Origin: Planctomycetaceae bacterium
GTDB taxonomy: Bacteria; Planctomycetota; Planctomycetia; Gemmatales; Gemmataceae
Assembly (NCBI GenBank): GCA_013823135.1
Contig: PNLP01000035.1
Location: 1 to 64,000, forward strand
Length of the DNA: 64,000 nucleotides
Direction: 5' to 3'
Below the pieces are notes generated by a model. The model did no database searches. It had not been told where the DNA came from and saw only the letters and a program-made list of their open reading frames with translations. The first letter of the stretch is position 1. Every line of letters starts with the position of its first letter. Below are positions 1 to 8,631 of the stretch, in pieces. The translations under genes were made by a program, and so were the position numbers.

Positions 1-595
1 CCTCTCCGGTCCCGAGGTTCGTCAAAAAGTAATCGACAGAGCCCGAGGTGTCGTCCTGGAACGGCGACTCCTGCGACCCCTTGTAGATGACCTTCTTGAC
101 CTGAAAGTTCGAGCCGCGGTACGTGAACGGTTTCGTGACGACAGTGAGGCCCGTGATGGGTTTCTCGACGGAATCGACTTCGCGAACCAATTCCTCAAAA
201 ATCCGCAGTTGGAGCGCGATCTGCTGGTGAGTCAACCCGGCCTTGAGAACGAACTCGTTGTCTGCGGCCATCACGTCCAGCAACCGCTCGTCCTTGCCCA
301 GAAACCCGGCGTCGGAGAGTCCCCCCGGCCGCATCGACTTTTCCAGGTCGGCGATGGCGATGCCGTTGATCTTCTTGAGATTCCGGATCGCTTTCGTTTC
401 GTTCACTCCCCCGACGACGAACCCAGTCTCGAGGTCTTTCTTGGGCTCGAACTGAGTGATGCCCAGTTCCTTGAGCGACACGTCCGTGTAGTCCTTCGGG
501 GCTCGTTCACCGCCGGCCTCCTGCGCGGCCGACCATGCGCACTCCCCGGTGGCCCAGATCAAGATCGCCACGACAACGCGACAGGTCAGAGCCAT
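1..595 (-). CDS. Partial secreted protein of unknown function, third gene of a cytochrome operon
   Basis: The minus strand is open from an ATG at 595 to the window edge, giving 198 visible residues; the C-terminus is missing. The N-terminus (MALTCRVVVAILIWATGECA) is a Sec signal peptide with cleavage probably near the AWSAAQ segment. The mature part is soluble, mixed charged, with segments such as VSLKELGITQFEPKKDLETG and KKINGIAIADLEKSMRPGG, and I recognise no family. It lies 56 nt downstream of the DUF1552 gene on the same strand, so it is probably co-transcribed with the DUF1592-type and DUF1552 genes and exported to the same compartment. Coding is supported by the uninterrupted frame, the codon pattern and the signal peptide; function is unknown. 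Confidence 0.75.
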   Translation of the reverse strand, partial: MALTCRVVVAILIWATGECAWSAAQEAGGERAPKDYTDVSLKELGITQFEPKKDLETGFVVGGVNETKAIRNLKKINGIAIADLEKSMRPGGLSDAGFLGKDERLLDVMAADNEFVLKAGLTHQQIALQLRIFEELVREVDSVEKPITGLTVVTKPFTYRGSNFQVKKVIYKGSQESPFQDDTSGSVDYFLTNLGTGE

Positions 596-651
596 TGACA
601 CTTCCTCCGTCAGGTTACGGGCGACGATGCGGAGTCGGCGGGGACTTCAAC

Positions 652-2052
652 TCAGCTCAGAAAGATCCGGATGGCACCGGTCTGGTCGATGCCGAACCGC
701 GCCAGGCCAGGATCGGGGTCGCCGTAGTGCTTGATCGGGTTGCCGTAGGCGTTCAGCAGCGTCGTGTACCAGTTGCCGAGCGTCTTGTGTCCGGCATCAC
801 CGTAGTTCGGCAGACGGATGTATCGGCCGCGCACGTTCAGCTTCGTGTTCTTGCCGGACAGCACGACGAACGGGTATTCCGTGCCGTGCGAGTGGTGGGT
901 CTCACCGTTGTCCGGGAAGTAGAAGATCATGGTGTTGTCGAACATCGTGCCGTCGCCTTCCGGCACTTTCTTCAGCCGAGTTGCGATCGTGTCGATCAGC
1001 GTCATGTGCTGGCGGCGGTGCCGGAACCGGATCTCGTCGGCCGCTACTCCGCCGATGGTCTTGCCGTGGCCCACGTCGTGCATGTTGACCTTCTCCCCTT
1101 CCAGGCCGGGGAGCCCCGTGTACTCGGTGCCGAGTTCGTCCACGGTAAAGGCGACCACGTTAGTCAGACCCGAGATGAGAGAGGCCAGGAGCACCTCGAC
1201 GTGCCCGCGCTGGCGGTCCACGGTCGTCATTTCGTCGGCAAGATACTTCGCGTCGAGTTGTGGCACGTGCGGGCGGATGCGATCCGCCATCCCGTCCACC
1301 TTGCGATCGCGCTCGCGGACGGCTTCAATCGAGTCCGCGTAGCTTTGGAGCTTCGACCGCTCCGTTCCCGATACCGTGTCGGCCAGCCGGTTTTCCCGTC
1401 GTGCCGCAAACTCCAGTACGCCGCGAGAGAGCTGAGTTTGAACCTGGACGTTCTTGTTGTCCGAGACGGACTTGAACAGCTCCTGGACGGCAATCTTGGG
1501 AGAGCCGAAGGCGTAGTTAGGCTGCTGTGCCGCGCGGGCCGAAAACCCCGTCGCAATGCCGTTCAGTGAGGGCCGGGCGTTGCCGCCGCCGATGGGGAAG
1601 CACGCGAGTTCAACGTGTTCCATCGGCGAGGGAAACAGCTTGGCCAGCTCAAAATCGACCGTGGCCCACTTGATGGAACTGAGCCGCTCGTTCGCCTTGA
1701 ACACGCCGAGCGACGAGCACCAGGTGTGGTGCCCGGTCGTACACATCTTGCCCGAGAGCCCCTGGAGCAGCGTCATGTCCGCCTTGTGGGCCGCGAGCGG
1801 GTTCATCCAGCCCGGCAACTCGTGCTTGCCCAGGTCGAGGTCCAGCGGATCCTTCTTCGCTTCCTTCTCCGCATCGGCCTTGCTCAACGACGGCGGGACG
1901 AGCGCCGTGGGGAACAGCCCGTTGCCGCGGTGCAGGAAGATGAACCGCATCGGCGGCTTCGCGCCGGCCGCTTTGGCGGTCGCGTATTGCGGTACCACCA
2001 GGGCACCGGTTCCCGCTGCTGCCGCCTTGATGAACTCTCTGCGCGTGGCCAT
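652..2052 (-). CDS. DUF1552 family Tat-exported protein
   Basis: A 466-residue protein. Residues 3-9 (TRREFIK) followed by a hydrophobic AAAAGTGALVVP stretch form a twin-arginine signal, so it is exported folded. The rest matches DUF1552 as I know it: a 'FIFLHRGNGLFP' start of the mature domain, a central 'ERSKLQSYADSIEAVRERD' helix, and a C-terminal block with 'FYFPDNGETHHSHGTEYPF' and 'GNWYTTLLNAYGNP'. The family is common in planctomycetes and myxobacteria next to DUF1592-type cytochromes; its biochemical activity is not established. The ATG lies 2 nt after the stop of the upstream DUF1592-type gene, so translation of the two is likely coupled. Role as partner of the haem protein is inferred from this pairing. 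Confidence 0.93.
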   Translation of the reverse strand: MATRREFIKAAAAGTGALVVPQYATAKAAGAKPPMRFIFLHRGNGLFPTALVPPSLSKADAEKEAKKDPLDLDLGKHELPGWMNPLAAHKADMTLLQGLSGKMCTTGHHTWCSSLGVFKANERLSSIKWATVDFELAKLFPSPMEHVELACFPIGGGNARPSLNGIATGFSARAAQQPNYAFGSPKIAVQELFKSVSDNKNVQVQTQLSRGVLEFAARRENRLADTVSGTERSKLQSYADSIEAVRERDRKVDGMADRIRPHVPQLDAKYLADEMTTVDRQRGHVEVLLASLISGLTNVVAFTVDELGTEYTGLPGLEGEKVNMHDVGHGKTIGGVAADEIRFRHRRQHMTLIDTIATRLKKVPEGDGTMFDNTMIFYFPDNGETHHSHGTEYPFVVLSGKNTKLNVRGRYIRLPNYGDAGHKTLGNWYTTLLNAYGNPIKHYGDPDPGLARFGIDQTGAIRIFLS

Positions 2053-2054
2053 AT

Positions 2055-4613
2055 TCAGTTCCCAACTTTCTTGCGGTAAATGAAGGAGTCAGAGGTCAGC
2101 AGTGAAACCACCACGGCCTTGAAGCTGCCGCCGCTTTTGACATAAGCCTGATCCGCATTGATCAATGTTTGCGAATCGGACATCAGTTCGTTGCGTCCCA
2201 TGAAGTAACGAAAGGCGTGTCGGATGATCGACTGCCGGACCCGCTCGGAGCGTACCAGTCGATCAATTAAGTCGAACGAGTCGGTGACGGGGCCATCGAG
2301 CTTGGGGTCGCCCGTGCCGTCGAGGTAGCCGGTGCAATCGATCGGCTTCGTTTTGTAAACGTCCGCGGTGCTCCCTTTGGGCTTGGGCAGCAGGTTGTCC
2401 GGGTGCTCCAGACTTTCGAGCTTGCGGAAGCGGCCGAAGTCATCGAACTGTTCGAGCGGGTAGCCGAGGTCGTTCATTCGGCTGTGGCACTTGGTACAGG
2501 CCGCCGCCTTGGTCACCGAATGAACCCGCTCGCGGAGTGTCGAGGGTGCGTCGTCCGGGATCTTGGCATCGACGGTGATGGGCACGTCGGGCACCACACC
2601 CGCCAGCAGTTTCTCGCGGATCCAGCGTCCCCGGCGGATGGGGTCGGAGTGGGTGTTGGACGAGAAGGCGACGAGCCACGCGGGGTGCGTCAGGATCCCC
2701 TTGCGCTGGGCAACGTGGAACGGTTGCTCGACCGGGTAGTCCCAGTACAGCGGGTGATCCTTCGGCTCCTTGAACTGCGGGGTCTCAACGCCGAGATACC
2801 GGTGGCGTGTGGGGGTCGGCGGCAGGTTGTAGCTCGTGGAGTGCTCGTAGTAGTAGCCGTGGGTGAACGGCCCGCGGGTGAACGGCGTGCGGCCCTGCCC
2901 GAACGTGTCCTGGAACCAGTACATGTATGAGAGGAACGACCGCTTCTCCCTCCACAACTCCTTGGTCCGCGGGTCGAGGATCTTGGCGGCCACGAGGAGC
3001 TTCTGGTGCTCCTGCATCACCTCCTCAGGCTTCGTCTTCCAGGGGGTGTCCTTGAGTGTTTCGTAAACGCGCTTCCACTCGGTGATGAGCGCAAGCCCGG
3101 TCTTCGTGTCCATGTTGTGGTAGACGAAGTATTCATCGGACGTGAGCAGGTTCTCGAACACGCGCTGGTCGCGGGCGACGTGCGAAATCACGAACTCGTC
3201 GGCCTCGTGGACCAGCCATCCCGGCGTCCCAAGGTGCCCGCGGTCCGGGTTCTGGTAGTACCCGCCGCTCCGGGGAACGTCCTTGAACACCTTCGTGGCG
3301 CCGGGGTAGCCGAAGAACTCGCGGAAGAACCGCACGAGCCTTGGGTGGGTGGCGGGGTGGGACTGGATGTGCATCCCATTGAGCGACGGATCGACCTGGC
3401 CGCGGTAGTAGCTCGTGTCCGCGAGCAGGCGGAGCACCTCGCGTTCGTAATCTGCCTTCGTCGTCAAGCGGCCTTCTTCAGATGCCTTCAACAGCTGCGG
3501 GTCAGGCCCACGATCACCCAGGGCATAAGAAATGGCGAACGCTGCTTCGCGTGGCAACATTGGCACCCGCCCAGCCTCGTCTGGCTTGCCGCTGCCGAAT
3601 TCCAGTCGATAAACAAACTCCGATTCCAGGAGCACCGCCTTGAGCATCTGCCGAAGTCCTTCGGCGTTACCGGCGACCTGGATCGCGTTGCGTGTCAATT
3701 CGAGGTACTGGGCCAACTCTTGCTCGGTGGCCTTCCTTCGCAGGACACAATCGAACTGCGTCTGCACAGCGGCCCGGAGTTCGGCGTCCGTCGGCGTGTC
3801 CTTCCTGGCGAGGATCGTCTCGAACGCGGCCGGGGTCGTCTTCATCGCCGGCGGGCCTTTGGGACTACCGGCCTTCGCCTCGCCCAGTTTGGCCCGGGCG
3901 GCCTGGAGCTGCTTCGTCGCGATCACGTCGGCGTTCGTGAGCATCACCAGGAGGTGGCCACCGTCGAGCACCGGCAGGTCGTAGTACCGCACCCCCGCGT
4001 GTTCGGGCAGAATGAACGGGTTGGTCACGCCGGCGAGCGCGCTCCGCCTGAATTGCTCCCGCTCCTTACCCTCCAGTTTGAAGACATCGAGGACTCGCTC
4101 TTCGAAGATTTGCGGGCTGACCAGCCAGCGCCGGGCCGGGCTGTACGGTTTGTCTTTGTTCGACCCATTGAACAGGGTCACGTGGTCCACATAGTTTCCG
4201 GCGTCCGGGTACGGCAGCCGGTCGTCCAGTTTCGACGCCTTGTGCGCTCGCAGTTCGGTCTGCACCCATGCGCTCAATGCCCGGATGTCTTTCTCGCCCG
4301 GTTGCTCGGCCGAAGGCGGGGGCATCATCTTGAAGAAGAGTTGGTCCTGCACCCTGTTGAGGGTGTCCAGCCGTTCATTGAGCTTGAGTGTTCCCAAGCC
4401 TTCCAGAGTTACGTTTCCTTTGCCTTTTGCACCATGGCAATCCACACAGTAAGCTGTCAGCACGCTCTGGACTTCTTTCGGCACTGCGAACTCTTTCGGC
4501 GAGTCCGCGGCACGTGCGGCAGTACATACACACCCTATCAGGGACAATAACGCCAGGAGACCGTTCCGGCAGAATCGGATGGAACGCGGCGGTTGGTGTT
4601 CGCTGTTTCCCAC
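2055..4613 (-). CDS. Planctomycete cytochrome with DUF1587/DUF1592/DUF1588/DUF1585 domains
   Basis: An 852-residue secreted haem protein. The GTG at 4613 is chosen as start because an AGGAGA Shine-Dalgarno sits 4-5 nt upstream and it places a Sec signal (LLALLSLIGCVCTAARA) near the N-terminus; the open frame extends to 5075 but that part would overlap the divergent regulator. CVDCH at residues 56-60 is the PSCyt1-like haem site; next come the DUF1587 region, the DUF1592 core (LPREAAFAISYALGDRGPDP), the DUF1588 haem-binding segment with CTKCH at 706-710 (CTKCHSRMNDLGYPLEQFDD), and a C-terminal DUF1585 ending SLLTSDSFIYRKKVGN. The order is that usual for the family. It is the first gene of a leftward operon with DUF1552. 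Substrate and electron acceptor are unknown. Confidence 0.93.
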   Translation of the reverse strand: MGNSEHQPPRSIRFCRNGLLALLSLIGCVCTAARAADSPKEFAVPKEVQSVLTAYCVDCHGAKGKGNVTLEGLGTLKLNERLDTLNRVQDQLFFKMMPPPSAEQPGEKDIRALSAWVQTELRAHKASKLDDRLPYPDAGNYVDHVTLFNGSNKDKPYSPARRWLVSPQIFEERVLDVFKLEGKEREQFRRSALAGVTNPFILPEHAGVRYYDLPVLDGGHLLVMLTNADVIATKQLQAARAKLGEAKAGSPKGPPAMKTTPAAFETILARKDTPTDAELRAAVQTQFDCVLRRKATEQELAQYLELTRNAIQVAGNAEGLRQMLKAVLLESEFVYRLEFGSGKPDEAGRVPMLPREAAFAISYALGDRGPDPQLLKASEEGRLTTKADYEREVLRLLADTSYYRGQVDPSLNGMHIQSHPATHPRLVRFFREFFGYPGATKVFKDVPRSGGYYQNPDRGHLGTPGWLVHEADEFVISHVARDQRVFENLLTSDEYFVYHNMDTKTGLALITEWKRVYETLKDTPWKTKPEEVMQEHQKLLVAAKILDPRTKELWREKRSFLSYMYWFQDTFGQGRTPFTRGPFTHGYYYEHSTSYNLPPTPTRHRYLGVETPQFKEPKDHPLYWDYPVEQPFHVAQRKGILTHPAWLVAFSSNTHSDPIRRGRWIREKLLAGVVPDVPITVDAKIPDDAPSTLRERVHSVTKAAACTKCHSRMNDLGYPLEQFDDFGRFRKLESLEHPDNLLPKPKGSTADVYKTKPIDCTGYLDGTGDPKLDGPVTDSFDLIDRLVRSERVRQSIIRHAFRYFMGRNELMSDSQTLINADQAYVKSGGSFKAVVVSLLTSDSFIYRKKVGN

Positions 4614-4799
4614 AAGTCTCCTTCGCTCGCATGAGGCTCTCGGGCGACCGATAACCCTCGATTTCGCACCGCCTTGCGACTCATGGCTCGGCGACTGGCA
4701 ACCACTTGCACTGGCCACTCCAGAATCGCAAGTGATAATCATCTCATCCCCAAGTATCGTCTCGTGGAAAAAAAATAACGAAATCGGGAAAACCATCTC
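4614..4799. promoter_or_regulatory. Divergent regulatory region between cytochrome operon and XylR-like regulator
   Basis: The 186 nt between the GTG of the leftward DUF1592-type gene and the ATG of the rightward regulator must hold both promoters. The right half is unusually AT-rich (a run of eight A with flanking ATAACGAAAT at about 4767-4782). It contains the 20-nt element described separately at 4752-4771. No confident -35/-10 pair could be fixed by eye. Confidence 0.55.
4752..4771 (+). promoter_or_regulatory. Putative autoregulatory operator of the XylR-like regulator
   Basis: AAGTATCGTCTCGTGGAAAA lies 28 nt before the regulator start codon. A sequence matching at 16 of 20 positions (AAGTATTGTTTCCGGGAAAA) sits 22 nt before the start of the frameshifted regulator relic near 10306, in the same orientation. 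Conservation at the same place upstream of two paralogues suggests a binding site or promoter element; the operator role is inference. Confidence 0.4.
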
Positions 4800-5975
4800 A
4801 TGGGCAGAAAGCCGCGTCGGGTCGCGTTGATGCTCGACCTCCAATGGCCGTTCAAGCGGCATGCGGAGATTTTTGCCGGGATTCAAAGGTACGGCGGGGA
4901 GCAAGGCTGGGCGTCGATCATCGACGAGTTTGCCCACGACACCCTTCGCCGACCCCGTAGCAGCACGGACCTCTATGACGGCATCGTGGCGCGTGTGAAC
5001 CACCCACTCGCGCGACTCGCGGCGAAACGGGGCGTACCGGTTGTGAACGTGTGGCAGAGTTCGCCCGCGCGGCACCTCGCCCCAGGCGTTTTTCCCGATT
5101 CAACGGAAACGGGCCGCTTAGTAGCCGAACACCTATTAGCCCGTGGCTTCCGCGATTTCGCCACCTTGACGTCGCCCCAAAACGTGGACAACGATTTGGA
5201 AGTGCGGGAAATCACCCGACTGGTCCGCAACGCAGGCTTCGAGTGTGTATCCGCATTCATTCCACAGCACCCGTACCGAGACCTCGCCAACTGGCGGAAG
5301 ACTGAGCGACTGATCGAACGCTCGCTGGACCAATGGAAGCCGCCCATCGGCGTGTACGTTGGCCAGGAGATATGCGGGCGACTGGTGGTGCAGGCGAGCC
5401 ACCGGCGGGGATGGCGGATCCCGGAAGACGTGGCAATCGTCGCCGGGAAGAACGAAGTGACGTTGTGCGAACAGCCCCGCCCTTCACTCACGAGCATCGA
5501 GATCGGTTACGACCGAATCGGGTATGCGGCAGCGGAGTTGCTCGAACGACTGATGGCCGGGCAAGAGCCCCCGGCCGAACCGATCCGGCTGGCACCGGAG
5601 GGCTTGGTCGTGCGGGAGTCAACGGACTTCTTTGCCGTTGACAACGAGTTAGTGGCGGCCGCGCTGGCGTACATCTCGGCGCACAGCCACCAGCACATTG
5701 GCCCGGACGATGTCGCCCGAGCGATTGGTGCAGAGACGCGGACGTTGCAAAACCACTTTGGAAAAACCCTCAATCGTCCAATCGCGACGGAGATCCGCCG
5801 AGTCCGAATCGAGCGGGCAAAACGAGAATTAGCCCAGAGCGACCGGGCGCTTGCGGTGATCGCCCACGATGTCGGCTTCGGGACCATTCAGCGTCTCTAC
5901 GAGGTGTTCCGCCGCGAACTCGGCATGAGCCCGGGCGAGTACCGCGAGCAGCGACAGTTGAAGGGGAAGGCGTGA
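4800..5975 (+). CDS. XylR family transcriptional regulator (LacI-like sensor plus AraC DNA-binding domain)
   Basis: A 391-residue regulator. The N-terminal half (about 6-270) is a periplasmic-binding-protein-like ligand domain that starts RRVALMLDLQWPFKRHAEIF and ends LAPEGLVVRESTDFF, as in the E. coli XylR type, which senses a sugar. The C-terminal 100 residues are an AraC-type double helix-turn-helix (DDVARAIGAETRTLQNHF, then AVIAHDVGFGTIQRLYEVF, ending MSPGEYRE). There is no N-terminal LacI-type helix-turn-helix, as expected for this architecture. It sits between a leftward DUF1592/DUF1552 operon and a rightward PSCyt/PSD1-DUF1501 pair, so control of one or both in response to a carbohydrate is likely but inferred. 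ATG at 4800 directly follows a weak GGGAAAA ribosome site. Confidence 0.92.
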   Translation: MGRKPRRVALMLDLQWPFKRHAEIFAGIQRYGGEQGWASIIDEFAHDTLRRPRSSTDLYDGIVARVNHPLARLAAKRGVPVVNVWQSSPARHLAPGVFPDSTETGRLVAEHLLARGFRDFATLTSPQNVDNDLEVREITRLVRNAGFECVSAFIPQHPYRDLANWRKTERLIERSLDQWKPPIGVYVGQEICGRLVVQASHRRGWRIPEDVAIVAGKNEVTLCEQPRPSLTSIEIGYDRIGYAAAELLERLMAGQEPPAEPIRLAPEGLVVRESTDFFAVDNELVAAALAYISAHSHQHIGPDDVARAIGAETRTLQNHFGKTLNRPIATEIRRVRIERAKRELAQSDRALAVIAHDVGFGTIQRLYEVFRRELGMSPGEYREQRQLKGKA

Positions 5976-6154
5976 ATGCCGCTGGCGTGACGCTGTCGTG
6001 AGTTGCAGTTGAACATTCCGGCCTCAGCGCGTTGAACTCTGGAAGTTCATGAGGGAGGCACGGTCCAAAAGTCAACGACCAATACTTATCGGCGACCAGG
6101 AGCAGCGATACGCGAACCCCCCGGATTCGAGTTCTCTCACGGATCGTTGATTTG

Positions 6155-6183
6155 TTTACCTGCGGGCCTGATTGCATTACAAT
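6155..6183 (+). promoter_or_regulatory. Putative sigma70-type promoter for the PSCyt/PSD1 gene
   Basis: In the 300-nt gap after the regulator (5976-6275) I see TTTACC (6155-6160), 17 nt spacing and TACAAT (6178-6183). Each hexamer differs from consensus at one or two positions. A start near 6190 would give an 86-nt leader before the ATG at 6276. Nothing else was recognised in this gap. Confidence 0.4.
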
Positions 6184-6275
6184 CGTGTCACTGCCGGTGA
6201 TCGGGGACGGACCTACCAAAAACATTCACGACGGCTGTGAGTCGTGCTCTTCATCGACACAAGAAGGTGACCCGG

Positions 6276-8600
6276 ATGCATAGTTCGATCACACTCGCGG
6301 TGTTGCTGCTGAGTACGAACCAGTCTCAGGCTGCGGAGCCTGACGCCGCAGTCGTAGCGTTTTTCGAGAAGCAAATCCGCCCTCTGCTGGTCGAGCATTG
6401 CCACAGTTGCCATTCCGCGAAGACCAAGAAAGCACGCGGCGGTCTCGAACTCGATAGCTATGAGGCGATTCTCAAAGGCGGGGATTCTGGTCCCGCGGTC
6501 GTGCCCGGCAAGCCAGAGAAAAGCCTGCTGATGTCGGCCGTGCACGCGACGAAGGCCGAGTTGCAGATGCCACCGAAGGGGAAACTGCGAGCGCCGCAAC
6601 TCGCCGCACTGGAAACGTGGATACGCGACGGGGCCGTCTACCCCGATGGTGCGAAGACCGCGACGACAACAGCGATCGACCCGTCTTCGCCCGAAGCGAA
6701 ACAATTCTGGTCGTTCCAACCCCTCAAGCAACATGCTCCGCCGGTCGTGCAAAATGCGCGGTGGCCGCAAAAGCAGGTTGACTCGTTCCTGCTCGCCGCG
6801 ATGGAACAGCGGAAGCTCACGCCGTCCGCCCCGGCCGACCGCCGTGTACTCATCCGCCGGGCGTCGTTTGACCTGACCGGGCTTCCGCCGTCAACCGAGG
6901 AGGTCGATGCTTTTGTTCGCGACACGCAACCGGACGCTTATTCGCGCCTCGTCGAGCGCCTGCTGGCCTCCCCACACTACGGCGAACGCTGGGCTCGTTA
7001 CTGGCTCGATCTGGCCCGTTACTGCGACGTTCCCGAAACGTGGATGACGCCGCGTGGTCAAGCCTGGCCCTATCGCGATTGGGTCGTGAAATCGCTGAAC
7101 AGCGATCTGCCCTACGACCAGTTCGTGATGCGGCAGTTGGCCGCCGACCTCATGCCGGGCGTCGACCCGAAAGAGCGGGCCGCCCTGGGGTTCATGGGCG
7201 TCAGTCCGGATTACTGGAAGGAACTGCAACTCGACGTGGAAGTGATCAAGTCCATCGTCGCGGACGAATGGGAAGAGCGAATCGACACGGTGTCCGGCAC
7301 GTTCCTGGGCCTCACGACGGCGTGCGCTCGCTGTCACGATCACAAGTTCGACCCCATCAGCACCAAGGATTACTACGCGCTGGCGGGGGTGATTGCGGGG
7401 ATGCGTCAAGTCGATCTTCCGCTGCTTCCCGATGCCGAGGCTGCGGCTGTGCGGAAGGCGGAGCAAGAAGTTCAGGCTCTGGAATCGCAGATCAAAACGT
7501 TGAAGGCGGCCAAACCAGCTCCCGCCGATGCGAGAGTCAAACTCGAGGAACTGACCGCCCGCGTGAAGCATCTCGAAGAGACACCCGGATACAAGGCCGT
7601 CAGCGTGCGCGGAATCGCGGATGCGCATGTGTCGGTGGTGTCTCGCGGTCCCAACCAGACTCGCTTGGAGTACGAAGACGGCAAAGGCCACGACATCGCG
7701 ATGCACACTCGCGGCAACCCGTCGCGGCCCGGGCCAGTTGTGCCGAGGCGGTTCCTCACCGTGCTTTCGCGCGACGAGTCGAAACCGTTCACCCAGGGAA
7801 GCGGGAGGCTCGAACTCGCCAAGGCCATCGTGACAGATGGCGCTCCGCTCGCGGCCCGCGTGATCGTGAATCGCGTCTGGAAACACCACTTCGGCAGGGG
7901 CTTGGTCGATACGCTCAGCGACTTCGGCCGGCAGGGTGAACGGCCGTCGCACCCAGAATTGCTCGACGATCTCGCGGCGAGATTCGTGGCAGAGGGATGG
8001 TCTTTGAAGTGGCTGCATCGCGAGATCATGCTGTCGGCCGCGTACCAGCAAGCCAGCGCACCCGACGCCACGAAGCAGGCCATCGACCCGGACAACCGCT
8101 GGCTGTGGCGGATGAACCGACGCAGGCTTGAAGTCGAATCGTGGCGTGACGCGATGCTCGCCGTGAACGGCACGCTGCGTCGTGAACTCGGCGGCCCGCC
8201 CCAAGAACTCGCAGACGCGAGCAACCGCCGACGCACGGTGTACGGTCTCGTTCGCCGCACCGACCTAACCGATCTGCTTCGCCTGCACGACTTCCCCGAT
8301 CCGCTCGCGCACAGCGCGACCCGCATTCCGACTACGACGCCATTGCAGCAACTCTTCACGCTCAACGGTCCCCTGCTCCGCCAGGAAGCTGCAACACTCG
8401 CGAAGCGACTCGAAGCGGACGTTCCCGCCGGCGGCGCGACTCGCGTTCGCAGGGCTTACGAGTTGCTGTTCAATCGTGTGCCCACGGAAAAAGAGATCAA
8501 ACTCGCGCTGACGTTCCTCGGCGAGAAGCCCGCTGCCGACACCTGGAGCCGGTACGCCCACGTGCTTCTCGGCAGCAACGAGTTCCTGTTCATCGATTGA
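6276..8600 (+). CDS. PSCyt1/PSCyt2/PSD1 (DUF1549/DUF1553) planctomycete cytochrome protein
   Basis: A 774-residue secreted protein. The start at 6276 is preferred over an upstream in-frame ATG at 6237 because it begins the signal peptide (MHSSITLAVLLLSTNQSQAA) and follows a GAAGGTG ribosome site. Domains in order: PSCyt1 with CHSCH at 42-46; PSCyt2/DUF1549 (LIRRASFDLTGLPPSTEEVD, then HYGERWARYWLDLARY); a second haem motif CARCH followed by DHKFDPISTKDYYALAGVI; a coiled coil (KAEQEVQALESQIKTLKAAK); and PSD1/DUF1553 (ARVIVNRVWKHHFGRGLVDT). It is shorter than many family members, which often carry extra sugar-binding or LamG-like domains. It is followed after 31 nt by the DUF1501 gene, the usual pairing. 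Exact reaction unknown. Confidence 0.94.
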   Translation: MHSSITLAVLLLSTNQSQAAEPDAAVVAFFEKQIRPLLVEHCHSCHSAKTKKARGGLELDSYEAILKGGDSGPAVVPGKPEKSLLMSAVHATKAELQMPPKGKLRAPQLAALETWIRDGAVYPDGAKTATTTAIDPSSPEAKQFWSFQPLKQHAPPVVQNARWPQKQVDSFLLAAMEQRKLTPSAPADRRVLIRRASFDLTGLPPSTEEVDAFVRDTQPDAYSRLVERLLASPHYGERWARYWLDLARYCDVPETWMTPRGQAWPYRDWVVKSLNSDLPYDQFVMRQLAADLMPGVDPKERAALGFMGVSPDYWKELQLDVEVIKSIVADEWEERIDTVSGTFLGLTTACARCHDHKFDPISTKDYYALAGVIAGMRQVDLPLLPDAEAAAVRKAEQEVQALESQIKTLKAAKPAPADARVKLEELTARVKHLEETPGYKAVSVRGIADAHVSVVSRGPNQTRLEYEDGKGHDIAMHTRGNPSRPGPVVPRRFLTVLSRDESKPFTQGSGRLELAKAIVTDGAPLAARVIVNRVWKHHFGRGLVDTLSDFGRQGERPSHPELLDDLAARFVAEGWSLKWLHREIMLSAAYQQASAPDATKQAIDPDNRWLWRMNRRRLEVESWRDAMLAVNGTLRRELGGPPQELADASNRRRTVYGLVRRTDLTDLLRLHDFPDPLAHSATRIPTTTPLQQLFTLNGPLLRQEAATLAKRLEADVPAGGATRVRRAYELLFNRVPTEKEIKLALTFLGEKPAADTWSRYAHVLLGSNEFLFID

Positions 8601-8631
8601 CCCCAAGACATTCCCGAGCGAGGATCCTTCG

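Noticed and set aside
4614..5075. N-terminal extension of the DUF1592-type gene to 5075
   Set aside because: It would overlap the well-supported regulator gene on the other strand, and its translation has no signal peptide or family resemblance before the GTG at 4613.
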